DNA of 64,000 bases from Mucilaginibacter myungsuensis (GCF_015222005.1 NZ_JADFFL010000001.1:496001-560000), one strand, 5' to 3'. Shown: positions 15,436 through 23,727, numbered from the stretch's first letter. Notes: generated by a model from the letters alone, not told the origin. A program made the numbers and translations.

Positions 15436-17231
15436 CAGAACGGATATTTATTTTCCTCAATAACTTTAGCAGCGATATTTCTTCGTGCAGCAGTCGTATT
15501 AATGTCCTCGGTCTTGGTGAAACGGCGTAGGCCCATCATCATCATCCGGCGTTCGTCGCCCTCGGCGAAGGAGTTCAAGGCCTCTTTACCGGCTTTATGG
15601 ATCTTCTCGGCGGCATCATTAATGAATACGCGCATGATATCCAATTGTAAGGCACTTGCTTCCTCACCTTTCATAGCGACCAATTTCTCTACACGTAACT
15701 GCAACGACTCGGCAACGTACAATTGTATCAGCATATCAGCCAAATTCATCAGTACTTCCTGCTCTTTGCCTAATTGCATCATTAATTTTTGCACAGCCGC
15801 TCCAGCCACCATCAGGACGGCTTTTTTAAATCCGCTAATGTATTTTTTCTCTTTGCTGAATAAGGTTTCATCTTCACTTGCGCCAAAGTCAGGGATGCTC
15901 ATCAACTCTTTGGCTACCTTTTCGGCAGGCCCCATCAGGTTCAGTTCACCTTTCATGGCGCGTTTCAGCATCATGTCTACGGTGAGCATGCGGTTGATCT
16001 CGTTAGTGCCTTCAAAGATCCTGTTGATACGCGAGTCACGATAAGCACGATCCATCGGCGCTTCGGCGCTGTAGCCCATACCGCCGTAGATCTGTACACC
16101 TTCGTCAACTACATAGTCTAATGTTTCAGAGGCGTCTACCTTGATAATAGCTGCCTCAATAGCATATTGCTCAGTGCCTTTCAGTTTAGCTTTGATCGGA
16201 TCCATGCCTTCGGCTATCATGTGTTCGGTAGCTTCTTCCATGTTTTGGCTTGCGCGATAAATCGCCGATTCCGAGGCATAAACTTTGATCACCTGCTCGG
16301 CTAATTTGTAGCGGATAGCGCCGTATTTAGATATCGGCCTGCCAAATTGCTCGCGCTCGTTAGCGTAGTTTACCGAAAAGTTGATGATCTGTTTACCTGC
16401 TCCCAATGTAGCACCACCTAACTTGATACGACCCAGGTTAAGAATGTTAACCGCGATCTTGAAACCGTTACCACGTTCGGATAGCAAATTCTCGACCGGT
16501 ACTTTGCAATCATTAAAGAATACCTGACGGGTAGAGCTACCCTTAATGCCCATTTTATGTTCTTCGGGATTAAGCGATAAGCCCTCAAAGCCTTTTTCTA
16601 CGATGAACGCGCTCAGGTTCTCATCATCATCTATTTTAGCAAACACCGTAAACACATCAGCAAAACCCGCGTTAGTGATCCACATCTTTTGTCCGTTAAT
16701 GATATAATGTTTGCCGTCTTCAGATAACTTGGCCCTCGACCTCCCAGAGTTAGCGTCAGAACCGGCACCGGGTTCGGTTAAACAATAGGCACCTTTCCAT
16801 TCGCCGCTTGCTAATTTGGGGATGTATTTGGCTTTTTGCTCGTCGTTACCATAATATAAGATAGGTAATGTGCCGATGCCCGTATGCGCCGAAAACGCTA
16901 CAGAGAACGAATTGCCAGCGCCTAACTTCTCGGCCACCAGCATGGATGTTTTAAAGTCTTTACCAAAGCCGCCATATTCCTCAGGAACTGATATCCCTAA
17001 TAAACCTAACTCGCCGGCTTGTTCCATCAGGTGCTGCATCAGGCCTTCCTCCTGCTGATCAATGCGATCAAGAATTGGTGCCACGTTCTGCGCCAAAAAC
17101 TCGGTACAGGTTTGCGCGATCATCAATTGTTCCTCGTTCCATTCCTCAGGAATAAAAATACTGTCGGCCGGCGTATCCCTGATCAGAAACTCACCGCCCT
17201 TAATGGCGCTTGCATTTTCGGTAGCGTTCAT
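15435..17231 (-). CDS. fadE: Acyl-CoA dehydrogenase with C-terminal helical extension
   Basis: 598 residues from the ATG at 17231; the reading frame stays open for another 83 codons upstream, but that part has no family resemblance. FAD/substrate motifs are YCLTEPGAGSDA (149-160) and KMWITNAGFAD (182-192). The catalytic base is E407 in RIFEGTNEINR, the position used by short/medium-chain type enzymes. Residues ~420-598 form an extra helical domain, as in B. subtilis FadE (594 residues) and VLCAD-like enzymes. It performs the first oxidation of acyl-CoA and passes electrons to Etf, whose genes follow. Confidence 0.93.
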   Translation of the reverse strand: MNATENASAIKGGEFLIRDTPADSIFIPEEWNEEQLMIAQTCTEFLAQNVAPILDRIDQQEEGLMQHLMEQAGELGLLGISVPEEYGGFGKDFKTSMLVAEKLGAGNSFSVAFSAHTGIGTLPILYYGNDEQKAKYIPKLASGEWKGAYCLTEPGAGSDANSGRSRAKLSEDGKHYIINGQKMWITNAGFADVFTVFAKIDDDENLSAFIVEKGFEGLSLNPEEHKMGIKGSSTRQVFFNDCKVPVENLLSERGNGFKIAVNILNLGRIKLGGATLGAGKQIINFSVNYANEREQFGRPISKYGAIRYKLAEQVIKVYASESAIYRASQNMEEATEHMIAEGMDPIKAKLKGTEQYAIEAAIIKVDASETLDYVVDEGVQIYGGMGYSAEAPMDRAYRDSRINRIFEGTNEINRMLTVDMMLKRAMKGELNLMGPAEKVAKELMSIPDFGASEDETLFSKEKKYISGFKKAVLMVAGAAVQKLMMQLGKEQEVLMNLADMLIQLYVAESLQLRVEKLVAMKGEEASALQLDIMRVFINDAAEKIHKAGKEALNSFAEGDERRMMMMGLRRFTKTEDINTTAARRNIAAKVIEENKYPF

Positions 17232-17536
17232 ATCAATTGCTATTGGTTTAACAAGAAATTTACGGGACAAGCAGAACGGTCCCGTTTTGGTTTTATAATG
17301 TTTGGTAAAAGTAGACGGCAATGCCCCATCAAGAAAGGGCAAAATTGGGGGGATGTTGGTCAATATGTCGGTTAGTTTACCCTCTTTTCTTACCTGGCTT
17401 AATTCTGCGAATGAAGCTTTAGATAAAGACAAGTCTGTGACCTGTTGGCTTGAAATTACAGAATTCAACTTATCGATCAAGCTTCAGTCACAGACCGGAG
17501 CCAGCAGAAGAGAAAGGAAATAACTGACGATATTAC
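17232..17536. other. 305-nt spacer with two inverted repeats
   Basis: Lies between the acyl-CoA dehydrogenase start and the phosphoesterase stop. A 7-bp hairpin ACGGGAC/GTCCCGT (17262-17285) sits in the probable 5' leader of the dehydrogenase mRNA. A longer imperfect inverted repeat spans 17433-17495: outer arms GTCTGTGAC/GTCACAGAC and inner arms GCTTGA/TCAAGC. The minus strand is open for 83 codons and the plus strand for 73 codons (17302-17523, TTG start) across it, without recognisable protein similarity. It could be an eroded coding fragment or a mobile-element scar. No clean -7 box was found. Confidence 0.4.
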
Positions 17537-18106
17537 TTAAAGATTAATACCCCTATCAGCCGTATTCCAAACCTTCCTGTTCATTATCAATTTTACTTCA
17601 TCATAATCGATAGGATAAAAGTTATGGCTATCTACTCCGATATCAAAAGAGAACGAGGCCGAATCATCGGGTAACGTTCCGTGGGCGTGTCCATATAAAT
17701 GATAGCTTTTGCGGAATTTATCATTCCATTGCCGCATGGCATAATGAAAGAGTACGATCTTTTGCTTTCCTGTCGGAATACTTTCATCCGGTACCTTCAG
17801 CTCATAATAATCTTTGATCCATTCAAATCTATTCTTGCATTTTAAAGCTGTATCATCATGGTTACCTTTTATTAAAAAGATATTTCCCTTTAACCTATTT
17901 AAGATCTCTTTGAGTTGATCTGGTTTATTCAGGCCTAAGTCACCTAAGTGATAAACGTTATCATGCTCCGCTACCCGTTCATTCCACTTTTGGATCAACA
18001 TTTCATCCATTTCGTCCACACTGCCGAATGGGCGACCTACATGATCAATTATATTTCTGTGCCCGAAGTGATGGTCGGATGTAAACCAGATCTTATTCAT
18101 GATCAT
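17537..18106 (-). CDS. Metallophosphoesterase (calcineurin-like)
   Basis: 189 residues with all metal-binding blocks of the superfamily: TSDHHFGH near the N-terminus, HLGDLG, IKGNHDD, LFHYAM and LYGHAHG. The compact size and the SDHHFGHRNII start fit the small phosphohydrolase subgroup often annotated as a predicted phosphoesterase. The substrate is unknown. Start codons at 18106 and 18100 are both possible (MIMNK or MNK). It follows the AraC regulator by 7 nt and is probably co-transcribed with it. Confidence 0.9.
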   Translation of the reverse strand: MIMNKIWFTSDHHFGHRNIIDHVGRPFGSVDEMDEMLIQKWNERVAEHDNVYHLGDLGLNKPDQLKEILNRLKGNIFLIKGNHDDTALKCKNRFEWIKDYYELKVPDESIPTGKQKIVLFHYAMRQWNDKFRKSYHLYGHAHGTLPDDSASFSFDIGVDSHNFYPIDYDEVKLIMNRKVWNTADRGINL

Positions 18107-18113
18107 AAAAATA

Positions 18114-19001
18114 CTAATTCGCGCTCACCATCCTATAATCCGACGGTGACAACCCTGCATGTTTTTTAAAATACTTACCAAAGGTAGATTGATCCGGGAA
18201 ATGTATCGCATCGGCTACTGCGGCTATGCTGATATCGTTATTGCGAAGTAGTACCTTGGCTTCTAAGATCACTGCATCGTCTATCCACTCGCCAGCTGTG
18301 CGGCCGGTAACGTCCTTTACGGTCTCGGTTAAATGCTTGGGTGATACAAATAGCGCGTCGGCATAATATTGTACGTTGCGGTGCTCTTTATAATGTTGAA
18401 ATACCAGGTCCTGAAAGTTAAGGTTCAGTTCCTGCTTACGGGACTGTTTTCCTCTAATGATGACGTGTTGTTTCTCGTACACTGCTTGCAATTCGTATAA
18501 CAGCGTCGCCAATATGCTGCGCGATATCTCCATTCTGTAAGGATGCTCCTGGCGGTCTATCTTTTGCTTAATCAACTGATAAACGTCCAATATCATTCGG
18601 GCATCGGCATTGTTAGGATAGATCACCGGGATAGACGTACTTTTAAAATAGCTAAAGGTCTCTAAAAAGTGGCTGTTCACACTGGTCTCGGACAGGAAAG
18701 CTTTAGAGAATACCAGGAAACGGCAAAGGAAATCGGGACTGGCGTTATATATCCTCAACACATGGAAAGGTGTAGCCAACAACATGGCATCCGGGCGGGC
18801 TTCGTACACCTGCAAGTTCACTTCTACCTCGGCTGTTCCGCGGGTGCAGATGCCGATAATGTAACCATCGGATCTGTAAGGAAACTCGCTTAAACTCAGT
18901 AGCTGCTTTTCGTCGGCTACAAAAAAATCGGTGCTTACAAAGTTATCTGCATACAGGTCGGCAAATTTGGATAGACTTAACTGCGCGATCTTTTTAGACA
19001 T
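18114..19001 (-). CDS. AraC family transcriptional regulator
   Basis: 295 residues. The N-terminal half is a cupin-like sensing domain (to ~165) and the C-terminal ~100 residues hold the double helix-turn-helix (VQYYADALFVSPKHLTETV and AAVADAIHFPDQSTFGKYFK). The end KKHAGLSPSDYRMV is the usual AraC terminus. It lies between the fatty-acid cluster and the divergently transcribed FadL-type porin gene, so regulation of lipid uptake is a reasonable guess. A near-palindrome sits in the shared 226-nt region. Confidence 0.9.
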   Translation of the reverse strand: MSKKIAQLSLSKFADLYADNFVSTDFFVADEKQLLSLSEFPYRSDGYIIGICTRGTAEVEVNLQVYEARPDAMLLATPFHVLRIYNASPDFLCRFLVFSKAFLSETSVNSHFLETFSYFKSTSIPVIYPNNADARMILDVYQLIKQKIDRQEHPYRMEISRSILATLLYELQAVYEKQHVIIRGKQSRKQELNLNFQDLVFQHYKEHRNVQYYADALFVSPKHLTETVKDVTGRTAGEWIDDAVILEAKVLLRNNDISIAAVADAIHFPDQSTFGKYFKKHAGLSPSDYRMVSAN

Positions 19002-19024
19002 AGGTACAATTGGTTGAAGGATAC

Positions 19025-19041
19025 GTGGCTAATTTAACCAC
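19025..19041. promoter_or_regulatory. Near-palindrome between AraC and FadL genes
   Basis: GTGGCTAA-T-TTAACCAC, 8-bp arms with one mismatch, located 24 bp upstream of the AraC start and about 140 bp upstream of the FadL -7 box. Its position fits autoregulation of the AraC gene, but AraC proteins more often bind direct repeats, so this is tentative. Confidence 0.3.
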
Positions 19042-19179
19042 ATTTAGTAAACAACTATGGGTTTATATCCGTTCAACGAATAATTAAGCGGAAAGTTGTC
19101 CGACTTTTTGACTAACACATCCGCATTATAGCCCTTTTTTAGACTGTAACCTACTGTAAATTTATTTTTTTAAAAGATG

Positions 19180-19187
19180 TATGTTTG
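19180..19187 (+). promoter_or_regulatory. -7 box for the FadL-SGNH operon (TATGTTTG)
   Basis: Exact TAnnTTTG, 40 nt before the ATG at 19228. No TTTG at -33 was seen; the upstream DNA is T-rich. An in-frame ATG at 19177 overlaps this box and would hide the signal peptide, so it is not used. Confidence 0.5.
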
Positions 19188-19227
19188 CACCCCAACGCAA
19201 ACACGTTGTAAACCAATTATACTTATT

Positions 19228-20451
19228 ATGAGAAAACTATTATTTACGCTTCTGGCATCGGTGCCGGCCATGGCATTTTCGCAGGGTTTCCAGGTTAACT
19301 TACACGGACAGAAGCAAATAGGCATGGGCCATACCGGCACAGGCCTGCTACAGGACGGCGCGTCGGTACTCTTCAACCCCGGAGCGGTGGCCATGTTGCC
19401 CGAAAATTATGTACAAGCAGGCGTTAGTCCGCTGTTGTTTAAATCTGCATTCAGTCCAACCGGATCTAACACTCAGTACGATGTTGCCAATAAGATAGCG
19501 ACACCTTTCACGGCTTACGGCGTATGGGGTCCTAAGGGCTCAAACTTCAAATTTGGTTTAGGCGTTTACACGCCGTTCGGTGGTTTGACCGACTGGGGCA
19601 ACACCTGGACCGGTAAATACACACTGACCAGCCTTGATCTTAAAGCGATCTTCTTCCAACCCACTATCAGCTATAAACTTACCGATCGTGTAAGCATCGG
19701 TGGTGGTTTTGTGTACAACCATGCCAGTGTGGTACTGAAAAGGGCTATCCCTTTGGCCAGTTCGACAGGTGCTGACGGCGAAGCTGAATTAAATGGCAAA
19801 GGCCATGGCTTTGGTTGGAATGCGGGTGTATTTGTTAAAGCGTCGGAGAAATTCACGGTGGGCGTGAACTACCGCTCGCAAGTGACCACCAAGGTTAAGA
19901 ACGGCGACGCGATATTTAAAGTACCGGCATCTGTACAAGCCAATTTCCCTCAGCCAAATACATTTACGGCAAGCTTACCGTTGCCTTCCACAACATCTAT
20001 CGGTATAGGTTATTATCCGCACAAGGATTGGACGATCGCGGTTGATGCCAGCTTTGTGAACTGGGCGGTTTACAAGTCGCTTGATTTTGATTATGCTAAC
20101 AATACTGCCACATTGCAGGATACCCACTCGCCACGTAACTACAAAAATGGCTCGGTTTACCGTGTTGGTGCCGAATATAAAGCCAGCACTAAATGGGCAT
20201 TACGCGCGGGCGGTGGCTACGCTTCTACCCCGGTTCAGGATGGTTATGTTACCCCTGAAGCTCCTGATGCTAACCGGCTGATCTTCACCGGCGGTTTAGG
20301 TTACAAGGCAACCAAAAATTTGAATATCGATGCATCGTTTATGTACGAGGATGTACTGTCGCGCACGCAAACCAACATCGAGACCAATTTGGCCGGTACT
20401 TTTAAAACCAATGTATTTATCCCGGGTATCTCTTTATCGTATCACTGGTAG
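19228..20451 (+). CDS. FadL/OMPP1/TodX-family outer-membrane transporter
   Basis: 407 residues. Signal peptide MRKLLFTLLASVPAMAFSQ is followed directly by GFQVNLHGQKQIGMGHTG, the N-terminal hatch signature of the OmpP1/FadL/TodX family (usually GFxxxxxxxxxxGxGxA). The rest is alternating beta-strand ending in SLSYHW, a C-terminal aromatic residue typical of outer-membrane barrels. It should let long-chain fatty acids or other hydrophobic compounds cross the outer membrane, which fits the fatty-acid degradation cluster 2 kb away. The SGNH lipoprotein gene follows after 20 nt. Confidence 0.93.
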   Translation: MRKLLFTLLASVPAMAFSQGFQVNLHGQKQIGMGHTGTGLLQDGASVLFNPGAVAMLPENYVQAGVSPLLFKSAFSPTGSNTQYDVANKIATPFTAYGVWGPKGSNFKFGLGVYTPFGGLTDWGNTWTGKYTLTSLDLKAIFFQPTISYKLTDRVSIGGGFVYNHASVVLKRAIPLASSTGADGEAELNGKGHGFGWNAGVFVKASEKFTVGVNYRSQVTTKVKNGDAIFKVPASVQANFPQPNTFTASLPLPSTTSIGIGYYPHKDWTIAVDASFVNWAVYKSLDFDYANNTATLQDTHSPRNYKNGSVYRVGAEYKASTKWALRAGGGYASTPVQDGYVTPEAPDANRLIFTGGLGYKATKNLNIDASFMYEDVLSRTQTNIETNLAGTFKTNVFIPGISLSYHW

Positions 20452-20471
20452 TATTTTAATTGAAGCAAGAC

Positions 20472-21806
20472 ATGAAAAATTTAAAAACATACTCGTACAT
20501 ATTATTTGCCGGCATGGTTGGCCTGGCATCCTGCAAGCCTAATCTGGTGAGCAAGTCGGCAGTTTCGGCAGGCTCGTTAGACCTTACCCGTTACATAGCG
20601 GTAGGTAACTCGTTAACGGCAGGTTACGCGGATGGTGGTCTTTATCGCGAAGGTCAGCTGAATTCCTACCCTGCCATCATCGCTAAGCAAATGCAAAGTG
20701 TTGGTGGTGGTGCTTTCAATCAACCATTATTTACCGAGGCTCAGGCTAATGGTTCAGGCTATTTGAGGCTGACAGGCTTTAACCAAACCACAGGTGCACC
20801 TATTACCGCTCCGGTAACTACCGGCTTAGCTGTTACGGGCCAAACAACGGTCCCTACCGGGCCACTTACATCAACTACTGTTACAACTTATACCAAGTAC
20901 ACGGGCGATATCAATAACTTTGGTGTGCCGGGCATTAAGCTGGTACACGCTACCATAGCGTCTTACGGCAACCTGAATGGTTTTTACGAACGCTTGCTGC
21001 CGGGCGCAATACTAAGTCATAATACGGCCTATCTGGATTTTGTGACAGCTAAACCATTTACGTTTTTTACCAATTGGTTAGGTAATAACGACGCATTGAA
21101 TTTTGCTACAACAGGTGGTGTTGATGCGTTGACAGATAAAGCGACCTTTACCGCTGCTTACACCAATGTTATTGCAAAACTAACCGCCACGGGCGCAAAA
21201 GGTGCTGTGGCGACTATTCCGGATGTGACCACTATCCCCTTCTTAAACACAGTAACACCGGCGGCGATACTGGCAGCGGCTAAAGCAGCTAACTCCCAAG
21301 TACAGGCTATCTATGTTAGTGGTTTGGTTAGCGGAACAAATTATCAGCCGCGTGTGGCTACTAATCAAGATCTGATCGTGCTTACTTTCCCAACCTCGCT
21401 TATCGGTTCAACTACGGCAGGTGCCGGGACTTATCCTTATGGTTTACACCCGTTAAACCCTATCGAAAACAAATACGTTTTAGATGCAGCCGAAGTATCG
21501 CTTGCCAAAGACTACGTAGTATCATACAATGCATCTATCAAAGCTGCGGCTGCTGCTAAAGGTTTAGCTGTATTTGATGCCAATACGTTCCTGACCAATC
21601 TGAAAGCGAAAGGTTTGGTGATCAATGGTGTTAGCCTGAATGCTAACTTCATCAGCGGCGGTATCTTCTCTTTAGATGGTGTGCATTTGACCCAGCGTGG
21701 TTACGCTATTGTGGCTAACGAGTTTATTAGCGCTATCAACGCGCAGTATAATTCAAGTATCCCTACTGCGGATGTGTCAAGCTTCCCGTCGGTTAAATTT
21801 CCGTGA
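20472..21806 (+). CDS. SGNH/GDSL-family hydrolase lipoprotein
   Basis: 444 residues from the ATG at 20472. The signal peptide ends in the lipobox LASC with C21 as the lipid anchor. The GDSL block is VGNSLTAGYADGG (GNSL form), a NWLGNNDAL segment gives the block-III Asn, and the catalytic Asp-His pair is DGVHLTQRGY near the C-terminus. It is probably an esterase or lipase at the outer membrane, feeding the FadL-type porin encoded just upstream. The middle region is Thr/Ala-rich. A strong terminator follows at 21842. Confidence 0.88.
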   Translation: MKNLKTYSYILFAGMVGLASCKPNLVSKSAVSAGSLDLTRYIAVGNSLTAGYADGGLYREGQLNSYPAIIAKQMQSVGGGAFNQPLFTEAQANGSGYLRLTGFNQTTGAPITAPVTTGLAVTGQTTVPTGPLTSTTVTTYTKYTGDINNFGVPGIKLVHATIASYGNLNGFYERLLPGAILSHNTAYLDFVTAKPFTFFTNWLGNNDALNFATTGGVDALTDKATFTAAYTNVIAKLTATGAKGAVATIPDVTTIPFLNTVTPAAILAAAKAANSQVQAIYVSGLVSGTNYQPRVATNQDLIVLTFPTSLIGSTTAGAGTYPYGLHPLNPIENKYVLDAAEVSLAKDYVVSYNASIKAAAAAKGLAVFDANTFLTNLKAKGLVINGVSLNANFISGGIFSLDGVHLTQRGYAIVANEFISAINAQYNSSIPTADVSSFPSVKFP

Positions 21807-21841
21807 TAGATAGCTGATCACAGCAAATTATAAAGCGTTAC

Positions 21842-21875
21842 AAGGCATCACCTAAAAGGTGGTGCCTTTTGCTTT
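21842..21875 (+). terminator. Rho-independent terminator of the FadL-SGNH operon
   Basis: Perfect 9-bp stem GGCATCACC/GGTGGTGCC with a TAAAA loop (21844-21866), followed by TTTTGCTTTT. It lies 38 nt after the SGNH stop codon. Confidence 0.88.
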
Positions 21876-21891
21876 TAGTAGGAACGCGAAT

Positions 21892-21999
21892 TTATACGAA
21901 CAACTGGATGATATAATCAGCGAGTGTTTCGGGGGCGATGAAATCCAGATCAAATTCATGATCGATCTGTGCTGTAAAGTCTGTTAATTCCTGGCTCAT
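21892..21999 (-). CDS. Possible 35-residue acidic small protein
   Basis: A short ORF starts at the ATG at 21997-21999 and ends in TAA at 21892-21894. It encodes a 35-residue acidic peptide beginning MSQELTDFTAQIDHEFDLDF and ending TLADYIIQLFV. There is no signal peptide, no cysteine and no family I recognise. The support is the promoter: a TTTG box, a 19-nt spacer and a TATGTTTG box lie just upstream, and the -7 box sits in a 22-bp palindrome. It faces the terminator of the FadL operon and stands alone in a 363-nt gap, without a partner gene. It could be a regulated small protein, a leader peptide or a gene remnant. Confidence 0.45.
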   Translation of the reverse strand: MSQELTDFTAQIDHEFDLDFIAPETLADYIIQLFV

Positions 22000-22016
22000 G
22001 ACTAATTGTTTTAAAC

Positions 22017-22056
22017 TTTGCTATGCAAACATAGCAAATCTATACCAAAAACCAAA
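22017..22056 (-). promoter_or_regulatory. Promoter overlapped by a 9-bp palindrome, upstream of the small ORF
   Basis: On the minus strand a TTTG (22053-22056) and TATGTTTG (22026-22033) are spaced by 19 nt, matching the Bacteroidota -33/-7 pattern. The -7 box lies within TTTGCTATG-(4)-CATAGCAAA (22017-22038), a perfect 9-bp inverted repeat. A second exact -7 box, TAGATTTG, is at 22035-22042. A repressor bound to the palindrome would block the -7 box. Confidence 0.5.
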
Positions 22057-22105
22057 ACGGTATATGTTATTTTAACATTAAGAAATGCTGATCTTTAAAA
22101 GCCGA

Positions 22106-22135
22106 TTTGTTTATTTAAGACATTTATTTAATTTG
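22106..22135 (+). promoter_or_regulatory. Promoter for the DUF5684-like gene
   Basis: TTTG at 22106-22109, an 18-nt spacer and TTAATTTG at 22128-22135 (one mismatch to TAnnTTTG). It lies 34 nt before the ATG at 22170. The rest of the 21807-22169 gap is covered by the terminator, the small ORF and its promoter. Confidence 0.5.
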
Positions 22136-22169
22136 CGGTAAGAAAGAACAGACTTAAACATCACAAAAA

Positions 22170-22577
22170 ATGACTTCAGTTGAAATTGCCCTAATTACCG
22201 TCGCCGTCTTTTTCACTATCTTTTTTTACCCGATAGTAGGCTGGCGTATATTTTCTAAAGCCGGGGAGCCGTGCTGGGCAGCTTTCATCCCGGTTTATAA
22301 CCTCATTGTTTTTGTTAAAGTTATTGGGAAACCTGTTTGGTGGTTCATCTTACTGATCATCCCTTACGTTAGCTTAATTTTCTGGATATGGAGCGCTAAC
22401 CGATTAAGCAAGAGTTTCGGTTATGGGGTTGGCTTTACATTAGGATTAATATTTCTTAACCCGATATTTTTACTTCTGCTGGCCTTCGGTAACGATCGTT
22501 ACTTAGGGCCGGGTGGAGCAATACCAAATTATGGTGCGGCAGATTATGAACGTCCTTACGACATCAATCCCGCTTAA
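22170..22577 (+). CDS. DUF5684-like small membrane protein
   Basis: 135 residues with three or more hydrophobic helices. The pattern GWRIFSKAGEPCWAAFIPVYNLIVFVKVIGKPVWW is typical of DUF5684 membrane proteins, which share this signature with some signal-peptidase-associated proteins. The C-terminal tail (from ~110) is soluble and Tyr/Asn-rich. Its function is unknown. The DUF2752 gene starts on the last base of its stop codon (TAATG), so translation of the two may be coupled. Confidence 0.8.
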   Translation: MTSVEIALITVAVFFTIFFYPIVGWRIFSKAGEPCWAAFIPVYNLIVFVKVIGKPVWWFILLIIPYVSLIFWIWSANRLSKSFGYGVGFTLGLIFLNPIFLLLLAFGNDRYLGPGGAIPNYGAADYERPYDINPA

Positions 22578-22894
22578 TGATCGTCATGTCTACAGTGATC
22601 GGGCAATTACAAAACTATCTTCTCCCCTGCTATTTTAAACAATGGACCGGTTTTGATTGCCCCGGTTGCGGTTTCCAACGGTCCGTGATCGCGCTTGCGC
22701 GAGGAAATATTCTGCAAAGTTTCTCGCTTTATCCGGCAACCATACCAGTGTTGTTGGCAGTAGTGATCGCGGTGGTCGATACCTTTAAACCTCAACCGAT
22801 CATCAAACAGATAAAAACACCATCCTATATTTTTGCAGCTTCGGTCATTATCATGAGCTACGCCATCAAGTTAGGCGGGCATTTGATATGGTAG
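22577..22894 (+). CDS. DUF2752 family membrane protein
   Basis: 105 residues. The family signature, a CPxCGxxR motif, is seen in the context FDCPGCGFQRSVIALARGN, followed by two hydrophobic helices. A possible redox or metal role for the two cysteines is speculation. The alternative ATG four codons in gives MSTVIG. It overlaps the preceding gene by one base and is convergent with the RDD gene, with one base between the two coding regions. Confidence 0.85.
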   Translation: MIVMSTVIGQLQNYLLPCYFKQWTGFDCPGCGFQRSVIALARGNILQSFSLYPATIPVLLAVVIAVVDTFKPQPIIKQIKTPSYIFAASVIIMSYAIKLGGHLIW

Positions 22895-22895
22895 A

Positions 22896-23636
22896 TCAGG
22901 CCTCGTTACGGGCAGCGATCGCGTTGTAGTCGTTAACCACCAATTGTAAGAACTGATATTCGTTCACATTCAGATCGGGCGGGTACGTTATGTTCAGATG
23001 TTCTTTTATACGCACGGCCAACGTGTAGACCAACTTGCTGTTGCGGGTGTAATTAAAATTACGGATAACATCATATACCAAATTAATATCCTTATCGCTC
23101 AACTGAGTAACCTCGGGGAAAGTAGGTTTATAGTCGTCATCGGGTAAGCTATAAAACAGATCTTGATGCGGGTTAACCGGTTTGGTCTTCACTACAGTAG
23201 TGCCGGCAGAGATATCGCCAATACGTTGGCGTTTGTCTGAGAAAGCCACCGATAATACCGCTAACGAACCTAATGTAACCCCAAAATCCAATATCCTGAA
23301 TAACCAGCGCATCACAAATTGGCCAACACTTGGGCGGCCGCCATCCAAACTGATCACGCGTATCTTAACGATACGTTTACCTATGCTTTGTCCGTTAAAA
23401 AACATCTCGGCCACCAGATCATAAAACAAAAAAAGCGATAGCCAAATAATACCGATAACCCATTGTGCGGTCTCTTGGATTTTAAACCCAGAAGCTGTTG
23501 TGGGGATGTAAACTACCAGTGTAGCACCTATAAAAAGCAGGTAATCTACCACCCGGGCAGCAATGCGTTCGCCAAGGCTGGCTACTGCGTAATCAATATC
23601 AACGTTTTGTGATGTGGTTATTTTAACGGTTTCCAT
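22896..23636 (-). CDS. RDD family membrane protein
   Basis: 246 residues from the ATG at 23636, the only ATG near the N-terminus; a TTG three codons upstream is less likely. The RDD domain (~20-150) carries RIAARVVDYLLFIG, then FFNGQSIGKRIVKIRVI and RWLFRILDFGVTLG. The C-terminal ~90 residues are soluble. RDD proteins are membrane proteins of poorly known function, some acting as Na+/H+ antiporters. It is divergent from the SpoIIM-MoxR operon and belongs to that conserved neighbourhood in Bacteroidota. Confidence 0.88.
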   Translation of the reverse strand: METVKITTSQNVDIDYAVASLGERIAARVVDYLLFIGATLVVYIPTTASGFKIQETAQWVIGIIWLSLFLFYDLVAEMFFNGQSIGKRIVKIRVISLDGGRPSVGQFVMRWLFRILDFGVTLGSLAVLSVAFSDKRQRIGDISAGTTVVKTKPVNPHQDLFYSLPDDDYKPTFPEVTQLSDKDINLVYDVIRNFNYTRNSKLVYTLAVRIKEHLNITYPPDLNVNEYQFLQLVVNDYNAIAARNEA

Positions 23637-23642
23637 TGGTAA

Positions 23643-23650
23643 CAAATATA
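23643..23650 (-). promoter_or_regulatory. -7 box close to the RDD start codon (TATATTTG)
   Basis: Exact TAnnTTTG on the minus strand with only 6 nt between it and the ATG at 23636. Since the protein has no other early ATG, a transcript from this box would be leaderless or nearly so. Confidence 0.4.
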
Positions 23651-23727
23651 ATTTTAACGTTGATATATTTTTTTATGCAGGTTGATCTTTTTTACTATTT
23701 TAACAAAAAAATCTTATCAGCTAACAC

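Noticed and set aside
17232..17480. 83-codon N-terminal extension of the acyl-CoA dehydrogenase frame
   Set aside because: The ATG at 17231 gives the normal family length of ~598 residues; the extension carries no family-like sequence.
17302..17523. 73-codon plus-strand ORF upstream of the acyl-CoA dehydrogenase gene
   Set aside because: It begins with TTG, has no promoter or signal sequence and no recognisable motif, and lies over a second open frame on the other strand. Kept only as part of the spacer description.
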